64,000 bases of DNA from Terriglobia bacterium (GCA_020073185.1 JAIQFT010000013.1:1-64000), one strand, 5' to 3'. Counted from the first letter of the stretch, positions 33,117 through 42,004 are shown. A program made the numbers and translations. The notes: generated by a model from the letters alone, not told the origin.

Positions 33117-34199
33117 CTACCGTTGAATGCGTGCGGAGCCCCCTGCCGCAAGGCTTCTGACTTGATCGAGAGTCGCCATGGTGGTGTCGCCGGGGAAGGT
33201 GGTGAGAAGTGCGCCATGCGCCCATCCTAAACGAATCGCTTGTTCTGGCGACTCGCCATTCATGAGCCCATAAAAGAAGCCGGAGCCAAAGCCGTCGCCG
33301 CCGCCTACGCGGTCATACACGTCCAACTCCGCCGTAGGCGCCGCTACGGTCTGACCGTCAACCCAGGCGACTGCGCTCCAGGTGTGACGATTCGCCGAAT
33401 GCACGGCGCGAAGAGTGGTGGCGACGATTTTCAGGTTGGGGAAACGCTTGTTCACCGTCTCCATCATGGAAAAGAAGGCCGAAGGATCCAGCTTCGACTT
33501 GGCGGCAACATCCGGGCCGGCAAGGCCCAGTCCTTGCTGCAGATCTTCTTCGTTCCCAACCAGGACATCAACATGGCTCGCGATTTCGCACAAGACCTGT
33601 TGCGCTCGCGCAGCGCCGCCGGCAGCACTCCACAGTTTCTCGCGGTAGTTGAGGTCAAAGGAAGTGATGGATCCGACTGCCTTGGCAGCCTGCATGGCTT
33701 CGATCACCAGTTGCGAAGTTGTTTCGGAGAGCGAGCAGAAAATGCCGCCACTGTGAAACCAGCGCACACCCTCCGCAAAAATAGCCTTCCAGTTGAAATC
33801 ACCGGGTTTGAGCCTGGCGGCGGCTTCATTGGATCGGTTGTAAAAGACCACCGGTGGGCGAACACCAAAACCGCGGTCACTGTAGACCGTAGCCATGTTC
33901 GGCCCTCGACTGCCGTCGTGGGTGAAGTGCTTGTACAAGGGCACCACGCCCATGGCCCGCACTCGTTCGGCGATCAAATCGCCGATTGGGTAGGAGACCA
34001 TCGCAGTCGCGATCCCGGTGCGCAGGCCAAAACAGTTCGCCAGGTTGGCTGCGCAGTTGTATTCGCCGCCGCTGACATGAAGGTCACAATGTGTCGCCTT
34101 GCGGAATGGAACGATACCGGGGTCCAGCCGGCAGACTAAAGCTCCCAGCGACATAAAATCGAAGCGACCTTCTCGAGGAATTCTTAAGGATGAAGCCAT
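33117..34199 (-). CDS. kdgK: PfkB-family sugar kinase (2-keto-3-deoxygluconate kinase-like)
   Basis: 360 residues. The ribokinase-fold signatures are HVSGGEYNCAANLANCFGLR near the N-terminus and DRVGGGDGFGSGFFYG near the C-terminus (catalytic Asp in GGGD). In this operon with a hexuronate-type transporter and SDR, phosphorylation of 2-keto-3-deoxygluconate to KDPG is the most likely reaction. The family fold is certain; the exact substrate is inferred from context. The ATG at 34199 has GGAG 8 nt upstream. Confidence 0.8.
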   Translation of the reverse strand: MASSLRIPREGRFDFMSLGALVCRLDPGIVPFRKATHCDLHVSGGEYNCAANLANCFGLRTGIATAMVSYPIGDLIAERVRAMGVVPLYKHFTHDGSRGPNMATVYSDRGFGVRPPVVFYNRSNEAAARLKPGDFNWKAIFAEGVRWFHSGGIFCSLSETTSQLVIEAMQAAKAVGSITSFDLNYREKLWSAAGGAARAQQVLCEIASHVDVLVGNEEDLQQGLGLAGPDVAAKSKLDPSAFFSMMETVNKRFPNLKIVATTLRAVHSANRHTWSAVAWVDGQTVAAPTAELDVYDRVGGGDGFGSGFFYGLMNGESPEQAIRLGWAHGALLTTFPGDTTMATLDQVRSLAAGGSARIQR

Positions 34200-34236
34200 C
34201 TTTATGTCTCCGAACATCTGTAAATACCCTGGCCAA

Positions 34237-35550
34237 CTACGCCTCTAACTGGACCGGTTCGCCAGGGCCTGTCAGCAAGTGAATGAAAAAAAGAGCGACC
34301 AGGTAAGCCGAGCCCGCGATGATGAAAACCGGCATATAGGAACCGGTCCACTGCAGGACATAGCCAACCACCTTGGCGATGAGCATTCCGCCAACCGCTC
34401 CCGCCATTCCTCCAATGCCAACCACCGAACCGACAGCCCGCCTCGGAAACAAGTCCGAGGCAACGGTGAAGATGTTGGCCGACCAACCTTGATGGGCGGC
34501 GGCGGCCAGGCTGACCAAGGCGACGGCCGCCCACAGGCTGGAGGCTCGCGACGCGAAAACGATCGGCACCACGGCGAGGGCACACATCAGCATGGCTGTT
34601 TTTCGGCTAGAGTGGACGCTCCAACCGCGCCGAATCAGCGAAGACGAAAGCCATCCTCCGCAAACACTGCCTACGGTGGCAACGTTGTAGATGATGAGGA
34701 GTGGAAGCATCATGCCGTGGAGATCCACGCCATGGCTCCGATGTAGGAAATCAGGTACCCAGAACAGATACAGCCACCAGATAGGGTCGGTAAGGAACTT
34801 GCCGATGCAGAACGCCCAAGTCTGGCGGTACTTGATTAATTTCAACATCGGAATAGAGGAGGGTTGGTCAGCAGGATCACTGCGAATGTAAGCGAGTTCC
34901 CCGGCCGACAGCCGGGGGTGAAGCTCGGGTGCCCGATAGAACGACACCCAGAGGACAACCCACACAAACCCCAGAGCGCCGGTGGCGATGAATGCCATCT
35001 GCCAACCGTAGGTGTAGGTCAACCAAGGGACGACCACGGGAGTGACGATGGCTCCAACGTTGGTGCCGGAATTAAAAATCCCGGTCGCCAGCGCCCGTTC
35101 TTTCTTGGGGAACCACTCCGCCACAGATTTGATTGAGGCCGGAAAACTGCCGGACTCTCCCAAACCGAGGGCGAACCGCGCGGCGGAGAATCCGAACACC
35201 GAGCGAGCCGCTGCATGCGCCATGGCGGCAATGCTCCAAACGAACACTGCCAAACCAAATCCTTTCCGGGTTCCGAGCCAATCCATCACCCGTCCAACAA
35301 TCAGCAAACCGGCTGCGTAGGCAACCTGGAAGTAGAAAACGATGTTGCCGTAATCGATCTCGTTCCAGTGCAGTTGGGCCTGCAAGGTGGGCTTGAGAAG
35401 TCCAATCACCTGACGGTCGATGTAGTTGACCGTAGCAGCGAAGAACAGAAGTCCACAGATCATCCACCGGAGGCTTCCCGCGGGTGAAACTTGCTGAACT
35501 TTCTCCATCTGTACGGCAACGGCGGAGCCGGTGGTTTCGGCGTCGGGCAT
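34237..35550 (-). CDS. exuT: MFS transporter, hexuronate (ExuT)-type
   Basis: 437 residues, twelve membrane segments. The N-terminal half has FFAATVNYIDRQVIGLLKP, GRVMDWLGTRKGFG (the MFS D-R/K loop) and ALGLGESGSFPASIKSVAEWFPKKERALATG, features of the anion:cation symporter branch that carries hexuronates. It should import galacturonate/glucuronate or related acids with protons. It sits between the kinase and the LarA-like gene of the minus-strand operon, next to a pectinesterase-like gene, consistent with pectin breakdown products as cargo. Confidence 0.88.
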   Translation of the reverse strand: MPDAETTGSAVAVQMEKVQQVSPAGSLRWMICGLLFFAATVNYIDRQVIGLLKPTLQAQLHWNEIDYGNIVFYFQVAYAAGLLIVGRVMDWLGTRKGFGLAVFVWSIAAMAHAAARSVFGFSAARFALGLGESGSFPASIKSVAEWFPKKERALATGIFNSGTNVGAIVTPVVVPWLTYTYGWQMAFIATGALGFVWVVLWVSFYRAPELHPRLSAGELAYIRSDPADQPSSIPMLKLIKYRQTWAFCIGKFLTDPIWWLYLFWVPDFLHRSHGVDLHGMMLPLLIIYNVATVGSVCGGWLSSSLIRRGWSVHSSRKTAMLMCALAVVPIVFASRASSLWAAVALVSLAAAAHQGWSANIFTVASDLFPRRAVGSVVGIGGMAGAVGGMLIAKVVGYVLQWTGSYMPVFIIAGSAYLVALFFIHLLTGPGEPVQLEA

Positions 35551-35583
35551 TTTATTTCTCCAGTTCCCAGACTCGCGTGTCCC

Positions 35584-36858
35584 CTAATCTGCGGCTGCGA
35601 TAGTCGTTTTCTGGAGCCGGAACAAGGTTTCGCCAGCACGGGGAATCGCGACAACGCCTTCTTCCTCGCGGCCACGCCACTGGTCGAGATCGATGCTTGC
35701 AGGATTCAGATATCCGAGGTTGATGCGGCGGCAGCGCTCTTCAGGAATACCGGTGGCAAGCGTCACCTTGATGCGTGGAGTTTCAATCCCGGTCCTGGCG
35801 TCGTACTGGCCGAGGCCCTTGACGTGCGTCGAGTGCGCCAGTACTCCGCCCGGAAAGTGCTTGAACCGGTCCCACTGCTTCATGAAGTAATCGCGGCAGT
35901 GGTAGCCAATCTGATCGATCAGCTTTCCGTGGGTGTAGCTGACCTCGGTAAGGCCAGGACTGTAGATGACGACTTCGCCACCGTCGGCGACCGCGGGCTC
36001 GATCTTGTACATGCCTTTGGCGGCGGTCCACAAGTCGTCGTACATCTTCGGCATGATGGACAGCACGCGACGAAACGGCCGGTCGACATAGACAATGTGC
36101 TTGCGGGCCGATAACGAGGACGCCGCGGTCCACGCTTCCTGGGGAGAACCGAAGTACAAGCCGGCGACTCCCTCATACGTGACGACCAGCGCGAAACAGG
36201 ACCTGGGGCGGGGAATCAATTCGGCGGCGCGGTCAATCACCGCCCGCACCGGCGTGTAGCCCGCACCGATCACTTCGTAGTTGGTGATCACCGCGCCCAG
36301 CCAGTGCGTGAAGTTGATGATCTCGGGCCCTGCAATGCCCGGGAAAAAGTATTTATTGCCGCCCGAGAACCCGACCACTTCGTGCGGGAACACGGGGCCA
36401 CAGACCACGAGATGGTCGTAATCTAGGATCAGGCGGTTGAGCGTGACCGGCACTTCTTGCGACATGAGGCCGCCGGTGATCTGTGCCATGTCCAGGGCAG
36501 AAATGGCGCCGAGCCGGATAAAGTTTTCCGGGTATTCCCAGTGGTGGTTGAAGACGTAGGAATCGCCTGCCTTCCCATCCACCACCGGCTGACCGACCAA
36601 CTTGCTTAACTGTGCGTCGGTCATGGGGGTGTGGGTACCCAAGGCAACCAGGTAGTCCAGCGCCTTCGTGCGCGGCCGCAACAGCTCGCGAAAAATCACA
36701 AACATTTCCGGCATGGGCATGGTGCGTGTCCCATCCGGGATAATGATCAGAATGCGTTGGCCATCGAAGGAGGTGGTGGCAAGAGCCTGGGAAACGATCT
36801 GGCGCATGTCATCGGCGCTCAAATAGCCAACGGCAGATCCTCTTCCGACTATCATCAC
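35584..36858 (-). CDS. LarA-like nickel-pincer racemase/epimerase
   Basis: 424 residues. The catalytic and Ni-pincer residues of LarA can be placed: Asp42 (PDGTR), His76 (LGTHTP), His159 (PHE), Lys169 (SGGNKYFFPGI, pincer anchor) and His185; the 10- and 16-residue gaps of the last three equal those of lactate racemase. Members of this superfamily racemise or epimerise 2-hydroxy acids, including a gluconate 2-epimerase. In this sugar-acid operon, epimerisation of an aldonate is a reasonable inference. The maturation genes larB, larC and larE are not in the window. Confidence 0.85.
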   Translation of the reverse strand: MMIVGRGSAVGYLSADDMRQIVSQALATTSFDGQRILIIIPDGTRTMPMPEMFVIFRELLRPRTKALDYLVALGTHTPMTDAQLSKLVGQPVVDGKAGDSYVFNHHWEYPENFIRLGAISALDMAQITGGLMSQEVPVTLNRLILDYDHLVVCGPVFPHEVVGFSGGNKYFFPGIAGPEIINFTHWLGAVITNYEVIGAGYTPVRAVIDRAAELIPRPRSCFALVVTYEGVAGLYFGSPQEAWTAASSLSARKHIVYVDRPFRRVLSIMPKMYDDLWTAAKGMYKIEPAVADGGEVVIYSPGLTEVSYTHGKLIDQIGYHCRDYFMKQWDRFKHFPGGVLAHSTHVKGLGQYDARTGIETPRIKVTLATGIPEERCRRINLGYLNPASIDLDQWRGREEEGVVAIPRAGETLFRLQKTTIAAAD

Positions 36859-36867
36859 TGCGCTCCT

Positions 36868-37704
36868 TCAAACACCGCTGTAGGCAGCGAAACCACCGTC
36901 AACGGCGACCACAGTGCCGGTAACGAAGGCAGACGCGGGTGACAACAACCACAACACGGCTCCAAACAGGTCCTGGGCTTCACCAAACCTGGCCATGGGA
37001 GTGTGGGCGATGATCGATTTGCCACGCGGGGTTAACTCGCCGGTGTCGCGATCTGTCAGCAGGAACCGGTTCTGTTCGGTGAGGAAGAAACCGGGTGCAA
37101 TGGCGTTGACGCGAATGCGCGGCGAGCACTCCTGGGCCATGTGCACGGCCAGCCATTGGGTGAAATTGCTGACGCCCGCCTTGGCGGCCGAATACGCAGG
37201 AATACGAGTCAAGGGACGAAAGGCATTCATCGAGGAAATATTCAGGATGGTTCCGTGTCCTTGCTCCGCCATGATCTTGCCGAAAACTTGACAGGGCAGG
37301 ATGGTGCCGAGAATGTTCAGGTCAAAAACCCAGCGCAGGGCTTCGGTGGGCAGGTCGAAGAATTTCAGCTCGGCACCGGTAGTCGCTTGCGGCTTGTTTC
37401 CTCCCGCGGCGTTGATGAGGCAATCGATCTTTCCGAAACGAGCGAGGACGTCGGCCGCCGCCTTCTTCAGGCTGTCAACCTGAAGCACGTTGCCGGCAAA
37501 CAGTTCGGCCTGGGCGGCGCACTTGCCCATTCGCTCCAGCAGGGCCTTGCCGGGTTCGAGGTTGAGGTCCAGAATGGCGACCTGCGCGCCGCAGCCGGTC
37601 AGGGCGCACGCCATTTCGCCGCCCAAGACACCGGCGCCGCCAGTGATCACGACCGTTTGCCCGGTAAAGTCAAAAGCCTTAATGAACCCCTCGTAACTAT
37701 TCAT
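36868..37704 (-). CDS. SDR oxidoreductase, mannonate/fructuronate type
   Basis: 278 residues. The Rossmann NAD(P) motif is TGGAGVLGG (near residue 22), and the catalytic set is NAAGG, SSMNA and YSAAK (Tyr and Lys). It resembles short-chain D-mannonate oxidoreductases such as Bacillus YjmF, which reduce fructuronate. This substrate is inferred from the operon. The start at 37704 (MNSYEGFIKAFDFTG) follows an AAGAGGCG site and overlaps the regulator gene by 8 nt; in-frame ATGs further upstream lie deep inside that gene. Confidence 0.85.
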   Translation of the reverse strand: MNSYEGFIKAFDFTGQTVVITGGAGVLGGEMACALTGCGAQVAILDLNLEPGKALLERMGKCAAQAELFAGNVLQVDSLKKAAADVLARFGKIDCLINAAGGNKPQATTGAELKFFDLPTEALRWVFDLNILGTILPCQVFGKIMAEQGHGTILNISSMNAFRPLTRIPAYSAAKAGVSNFTQWLAVHMAQECSPRIRVNAIAPGFFLTEQNRFLLTDRDTGELTPRGKSIIAHTPMARFGEAQDLFGAVLWLLSPASAFVTGTVVAVDGGFAAYSGV

Positions 37705-38530
37705 CGCCTCTTGATTGCCTTCCTTTTCCTCTCCGGGGTGACCGCTCATTCCGGCCACGCCAAGCAGTCCCTGGCAATAGAGCAGACTTGAGTTCCATGC
37801 CGGACTGCTCTAGCGCATGATGTTCGCCGGATATCAGCAGGTGTTTGTCCATGGCGGATCGTGCGGCCTCGGGATCGTGAGCGCGAATCGCCTGATAAAC
37901 AAGCCGGTGCATCTGGGCGGCTTCGCGAAGATTGGTTTCGGTGGCCAGTCTCGCTGTCGGTTTGCGCCTCTCGTAGAAAAGAGTGGAGACCATTTCCACC
38001 AAGGAAGCAACGATCGGATTCTCCGATGCCGCCGCCACTGCACGGTGGAAACTCATGTCGTGGACCAGGAAAAGGTCCTTTTCGTCGATCGCCGCAAACA
38101 GATTGCTAACCTCATCGGCAATTTTGGCGATCGCTTCCGGCCGGGCGCGTTGTGCCGCCAATCCCGCCGCGCCGACTTCGAGAATGCGGCGTGCCTCGAA
38201 CATTTGTTCCTGAGTAAACCCATGCAACGCGGCTTGAAAATTCAGTGGCTCAGAACCCAAACTGGGCGGCCCGGCAGTGATATATGTCCCGGAACCATGT
38301 CTCGACTGCACTACCCCCATGGCGGACAAGGCCCTTAGGCCGACGCGCACCGTGGGACGACTGACGCCGATCTGCAGGGCAAGGTCCCGCTCGGCCGACA
38401 GACGGTCTCCCGGGCACAACTGACCGCGCTCGATCAAGTGGCGCACGAAGGAAACCACTTGTTCGGCGCTCCCCTTCCATGCCGACTTGCCGTCGCCGCG
38501 CTGAGGAGCATTCGTGGGGCTGCTGACCAT
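37697..38530 (-). CDS. FadR-type GntR transcriptional regulator
   Basis: 277 residues. An N-terminal winged helix (QVVSFVRHLIERGQLCPGDRLSAERDLALQIGVSRPTVRVGLRALSAMGVV) is followed by an all-helical FCD ligand domain with its metal-binding Asp/His pattern (LVHDMSFHRAVAAAS ... MHRLVYQAI ... HLLISGEHH). FCD regulators sense organic acids such as uronates. It is first in the minus-strand operon, so it probably controls its own transcription and the downstream genes; a TGG-N5-CCA site lies just upstream of the start. Confidence 0.9.
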   Translation of the reverse strand: MVSSPTNAPQRGDGKSAWKGSAEQVVSFVRHLIERGQLCPGDRLSAERDLALQIGVSRPTVRVGLRALSAMGVVQSRHGSGTYITAGPPSLGSEPLNFQAALHGFTQEQMFEARRILEVGAAGLAAQRARPEAIAKIADEVSNLFAAIDEKDLFLVHDMSFHRAVAAASENPIVASLVEMVSTLFYERRKPTARLATETNLREAAQMHRLVYQAIRAHDPEAARSAMDKHLLISGEHHALEQSGMELKSALLPGTAWRGRNERSPRRGKGRQSRGDE

Positions 38531-38558
38531 GTCACGCCTGAATCGACAACCAACCAAA

Positions 38559-38571
38559 GTGGTATAGCCAC
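38559..38571. promoter_or_regulatory. Candidate FadR-type operator
   Basis: GTGGTATAGCCAC is an inverted repeat that fits the TGG-N5-CCA pattern of FadR-family sites. It lies between the predicted promoter and the regulator's ATG, where binding could block transcription. This is based on the pattern only. Confidence 0.4.
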
Positions 38572-38602
38572 ATTAGATAAGAATTGCGTAGAATGTCGTA
38601 CG

Positions 38603-38632
38603 AGTATCCCGCTCCGATACCAACGTTGTCAA
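38603..38632 (-). promoter_or_regulatory. Predicted promoter of the sugar-acid operon
   Basis: On the minus strand, TTGACA (38632-38627), an 18-nt spacer, then GATACT (38608-38603). It lies about 70 nt before the regulator's start, in the divergent gap with the pectinesterase-like gene. Confidence 0.5.
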
Positions 38633-38721
38633 CGGTGACTAGTCATTTAAAGCACCTTTAAGTGCCGTTGTGGTCCGGCAGAGGGCATCGGCTTGCCTAT
38701 GGTGGCATTACCACTTTTGTT

Positions 38722-40104
38722 ATGCGGAAACGTATTGGTCTAGCCTTGTACTTTACGGGATTGGTCCTTCTGTTAGGTGGGCGCCTTGCCAACGCACTCG
38801 ACATTACGGTTGCGGCGCAAGGGCGCGCCCAGTTCCAGAGCATTCAAGCCGCGGTGGATTCAGTGCCCGAGGGCAATCGCGAGCGCGTCGTAATTCACAT
38901 CAAGAACGGGACGTACCGCGAGCAGGTGCGGATTCACAGGTCCTTCTTGACGCTGCGCGGCGAAGATCGCAGAAAGACTCTGATTACCGCCGCGGTGGAC
39001 ACCAGTTCCTGTCCTGTTGCCGCCGATCAATCCCAAGAGGAGCAGTGCGCGACGGTGATTAGCGACGGCTCGGAAGTGGCCTTCGAGAACCTGACAGTCG
39101 CGAACTCGTTCCAATCCGAGAAGGGCAAAGGGGCGGCGCTGTCGATCGTCGGTGATGCGACGCGCATCGTGATCGCCAACGCGGACGTGGTGGGATTTGG
39201 CGGGGATACGCTGGTGCTGGCGGCGCGGCGATGGAAGCTGGGGAACGGCGCCGAGTATTACTTGAACAACGTGTACGTGTGGGGCACCTATCACATCATG
39301 GTGCCGCGCGGGACAACCTACGCCGTGAACTCCAGGTTCTGGTGCATGGGCGGAACCAAGAACTGTTTGTTCAACGAAGGGCTGACGCGGGAGTCCGACA
39401 AGCTGGTCATACGCAACTCGGCGATCGACGGCCCGGAGCCATTCGGACTGGGGTCGTATTTCCGCGACGCGGCATGGTACTTCGTGGACGACAGGATTTC
39501 AGACCGGCTGCGAGCGAATGGACAGATTAGGCGCGAGCCTGCCAAGGAATATCAAATGAAGTGGGGGGAGGGGCGCATCTACTTCGCCGACAACAAGGCT
39601 CCGGATTATCCGTGGCTCAAGAACAACATCGAGCAATCGCCGGCACGAACGAAGGCAACGGTGACGGCGGAGTGGACGCTGCCCGACTGGAATCCAGAGA
39701 GCACTTCGGCGCCCCGGGTGGTCAAGGTTGAGCAGACGAGCGGCCGCGTGCTGGTGAAGTTCAATGAGAGCGTCACGGTTCACGGAGTACCCGCGCTGGC
39801 CTTGGAGTCAGGAGCGAAGGCGGGTTACAGACGCGGAAGCGGCACCAACTCTCTGGAGTTTGAGGCGGGCTCCGCCAGTAAACCGGTAGCGATCGAGTTG
39901 CGCGGGGGAGAGATCTTTGCTTCCTCCGCATCCCTGCGACGACGCCATGCCGACTTGTCACTGGAGAGCAGAAGATCTGAAATCCGCGGCGACACGCGAT
40001 CGCAATCGCTGCTTACGCTCGCAACTCAGAACTCCTCTTCCACTCCCTCGAACAAATCCGTTTCCGGGTTGATGACGCTGGGCACGGAGCGCGCCACCAA
40101 GTGA
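38722..40104 (+). CDS. Pectinesterase-family secreted protein, active site degenerate
   Basis: 460 residues. A signal peptide (GLALYFTGLVLLLGGRLANA) is followed by a right-handed beta-helix of the pectinesterase type (residues ~30-320; KNGTYREQVRI motif). Canonical QDTL reads GGDTL (Asp162 kept, Gln lost) and canonical GTxDFIFG reads GTYHIMVP, so the nucleophilic Asp appears to be His191. Residues ~335-425 look like a SwmB-like beta domain. The last ~26 residues run antisense into the next gene. The binding function may be kept; esterase activity is doubtful. It is divergent from the uronate operon. Confidence 0.8.
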   Translation: MRKRIGLALYFTGLVLLLGGRLANALDITVAAQGRAQFQSIQAAVDSVPEGNRERVVIHIKNGTYREQVRIHRSFLTLRGEDRRKTLITAAVDTSSCPVAADQSQEEQCATVISDGSEVAFENLTVANSFQSEKGKGAALSIVGDATRIVIANADVVGFGGDTLVLAARRWKLGNGAEYYLNNVYVWGTYHIMVPRGTTYAVNSRFWCMGGTKNCLFNEGLTRESDKLVIRNSAIDGPEPFGLGSYFRDAAWYFVDDRISDRLRANGQIRREPAKEYQMKWGEGRIYFADNKAPDYPWLKNNIEQSPARTKATVTAEWTLPDWNPESTSAPRVVKVEQTSGRVLVKFNESVTVHGVPALALESGAKAGYRRGSGTNSLEFEAGSASKPVAIELRGGEIFASSASLRRRHADLSLESRRSEIRGDTRSQSLLTLATQNSSSTPSNKSVSGLMTLGTERATK

Positions 40105-40772
40105 AACTGCTCCTCGTGTCCGCGCTTGCGCACGTTGTTTTCAAACAACGAGAACAGCGGCGTCTGGCTTTTGTGCGCCTTGAAGGCGGAGATCTTGGTT
40201 TCCAGGTAATCGCCGATGTCAATCGTGGTGGTTGCCGGAGGCAGCGCCACCGGTTGACGATCCGCCAACGTAAACAAGGCCGTGGAATAGTACAGCTTGT
40301 GCGCGCGGTGCGGCCTCAGGCCGTTGTTCAACTGCTCGACGTAACGGTTGGCGCGCCCCGCCCAGTGAAACGCCATGGTGGTGAACGATGCCACCATCGA
40401 GTGGTCCGGATGCGCCGTGACCGCGCCTTCCGGTCCGAACGTCATGATCACCTGCGGCCGTATGGTGCGCACGCGTAAAACCAGGTCTTCGACGACGCGG
40501 TAAAAATCTGTGCGGTCCAGTGCAGCGTCCGGGTAGTCGAGCACCTCGCCGCGCGTGACCTTCAGGATCCGGCACGACGCCGCGAACTCCCGCTTTCTTT
40601 GTTCGGCCAGCTCTTCTTCCGACCGCGTATTGCCACGGTGCGTTGCCGCCTGTCCCGGCGTCAAGCACACAACGTAGGTCTCGACGCCGCGTTCCCGGTA
40701 GAGCAGCAGCGAGCCGCCGAACCCTCCGGCCTCGTCATCGGGATGCGCCGTCACACACAGCAGTCGCAACAT
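40026..40772 (-). CDS. PIG-L family N-acetylglucosaminyl deacetylase-like
   Basis: 248 residues. The family zinc motif TAHPDDEAGG is at residues 8-17 and the third ligand lies in TAHPDHSMV. These enzymes remove acetyl groups from GlcNAc-type conjugates (MshB, BshB, PIG-L). The ATG at 40772 (MLRLLCVTAHPDDE) matches family starts. Its 3' end overlaps the convergent pectinesterase-family gene by 79 nt, which is unusual for genes with no functional link. Confidence 0.9.
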   Translation of the reverse strand: MLRLLCVTAHPDDEAGGFGGSLLLYRERGVETYVVCLTPGQAATHRGNTRSEEELAEQRKREFAASCRILKVTRGEVLDYPDAALDRTDFYRVVEDLVLRVRTIRPQVIMTFGPEGAVTAHPDHSMVASFTTMAFHWAGRANRYVEQLNNGLRPHRAHKLYYSTALFTLADRQPVALPPATTTIDIGDYLETKISAFKAHKSQTPLFSLFENNVRKRGHEEQFHLVARSVPSVINPETDLFEGVEEEF

Positions 40773-41164
40773 TGGCCCGCCACGCCCTCGTCGTTTCACA
40801 TCTTACAAGACGCGCCAATTGCTAACCCATTGCCAGAAGACATCTCATCATGAACCATTTCAGCAAAGTGCGGACTCCCTCAGGGGCTAAAGCCCGCATT
40901 ATTTGCGACTCTGGGCGGCACGGCTGAAGCCGTGCCCTACCCAAAACCATTTATGGGCTAGTCTAGCTTGGCTCTGTTGAGATCCTCGCAGGAAGCAAGT
41001 TTCACTTCGTGCCGTCCCTACGGGACTCTGTGGATTTCAGAAGCAGCTTTCCCGGCACTTACGTGCCGGGCTAGGTTCTGTCGCCCCTGTGGGGCTGAGG
41101 CCACGCAGTCCGCAAGGATGAGCAGCTCGAACGAAAAAGGACGTCAACAAAGCCAGATAGCTTC
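40773..41164. other. Intergenic region with REP-like palindromes
   Basis: 392 nt without a gene. It holds GGGGCTAAAGCCCGC (~40881-40895), GGCACGGCTGAAGCCGTGCC (~40918-40937), CCCGGCACTTACGTGCCGGG (~41053-41072) and CGCCCCTGTGGGGCTG (~41082-41097), a cluster of short palindromes of the type also seen at ~33090 and ~62800. Confidence 0.6.
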
Positions 41165-41887
41165 TTAATTGTCTTCTTCCTTTTCCGTCAGCATGAACTC
41201 CAGCACCTGCTGCGGATGCTGCGCCATCCACACCGGCGCAAACGACTGGCGATGCAGCGGCGACGGTCCGTACTTGCGCAGGCCGGCAATGTGCTTGGGG
41301 CTACGGTAGCCCTTGTTGGAAGCGAGATCGTAGGCGGGAAACACCGGCGCCCAGCGGCGTACCAGTTCGTCGCGATAGACCTTGGCGACGATCGAGGCCG
41401 CCGCGATCGACGCCGACAGCGCGTCTCCATGAATGATCTTGGTCTGCGCGCACTCGTACTGCACCCGCACCGCATCCAGCAGCAAGTGATCGGGCGGCGG
41501 CTTGAGTTGCGCCACCGCCTCCACCATCGCCAGCAGGGAGGCGTGGTAGATGTTGAGCTGGTCGATGCGCGCCGCGTCCACCGCCGCCACCGCCCAGGCA
41601 ATGCAGTGCTGCTTGATGCGCTCCGCCAGCATTTCACGCCGCTGCGGCGGCAGCAGCTTGGAATCGCGCAGTCCGCGAATGCGGTAATTGGGATCCAGGA
41701 TGACGGCACCGGCCACCACCGGCCCGAAGAACGCCCCGCGGCCGACCTCGTCCACGCCGGCCACCAGACGGGCGCCGGCGGCCCACGCCTGCTTTTCAAA
41801 TCTCAGGGTACACTTCAGCCGCTTCAGCAGGCGCATCTTCGCCGCCGAGGGCGAAATTTCTTCGACGGGCTTCAACAGGCGGGGCAC
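41165..41887 (-). CDS. rnhB: Ribonuclease HII
   Basis: 240 residues. RNase HII motifs: GVDEVGRGAFFGPVVAGAVIL (Asp, Glu), LLLDAVR and HGDALSASIAAASIVAKVYRD (metal-binding Asp residues). It removes ribonucleotides and RNA primers from DNA. An in-frame ATG at 41836 is an alternative, giving a 223-residue protein; the extra N-terminus is basic and poorly conserved. It follows rplS on the minus strand, a usual pairing. Confidence 0.95.
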   Translation of the reverse strand: MPRLLKPVEEISPSAAKMRLLKRLKCTLRFEKQAWAAGARLVAGVDEVGRGAFFGPVVAGAVILDPNYRIRGLRDSKLLPPQRREMLAERIKQHCIAWAVAAVDAARIDQLNIYHASLLAMVEAVAQLKPPPDHLLLDAVRVQYECAQTKIIHGDALSASIAAASIVAKVYRDELVRRWAPVFPAYDLASNKGYRSPKHIAGLRKYGPSPLHRQSFAPVWMAQHPQQVLEFMLTEKEEDN

Positions 41888-41900
41888 GGAGAAAACTTAA

Positions 41901-41998
41901 CCACGGATTGACCCGGATGTCCACGGATCAAGGCGTTCCGATCCAGTGTACAAAAAACGATCCGTGCAAATCCGTGGCGATCCGTGGTGGCCTTGATT
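41901..41998. repeat. Period-10 tandem repeat with inverted partner
   Basis: Left units CCACGGATTG, ACCCGGATGT, CCACGGATCA (41901-41930) and right units GATCCGTGCA, AATCCGTGGC, GATCCGTGGT (41959-41988) form an inverted pair, extended by AAGGC/GCCTT. The architecture is the same as the heptamer arrays but with a 10-bp period. Confidence 0.75.
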
Positions 41999-42004
41999 CG
42001 GCCT

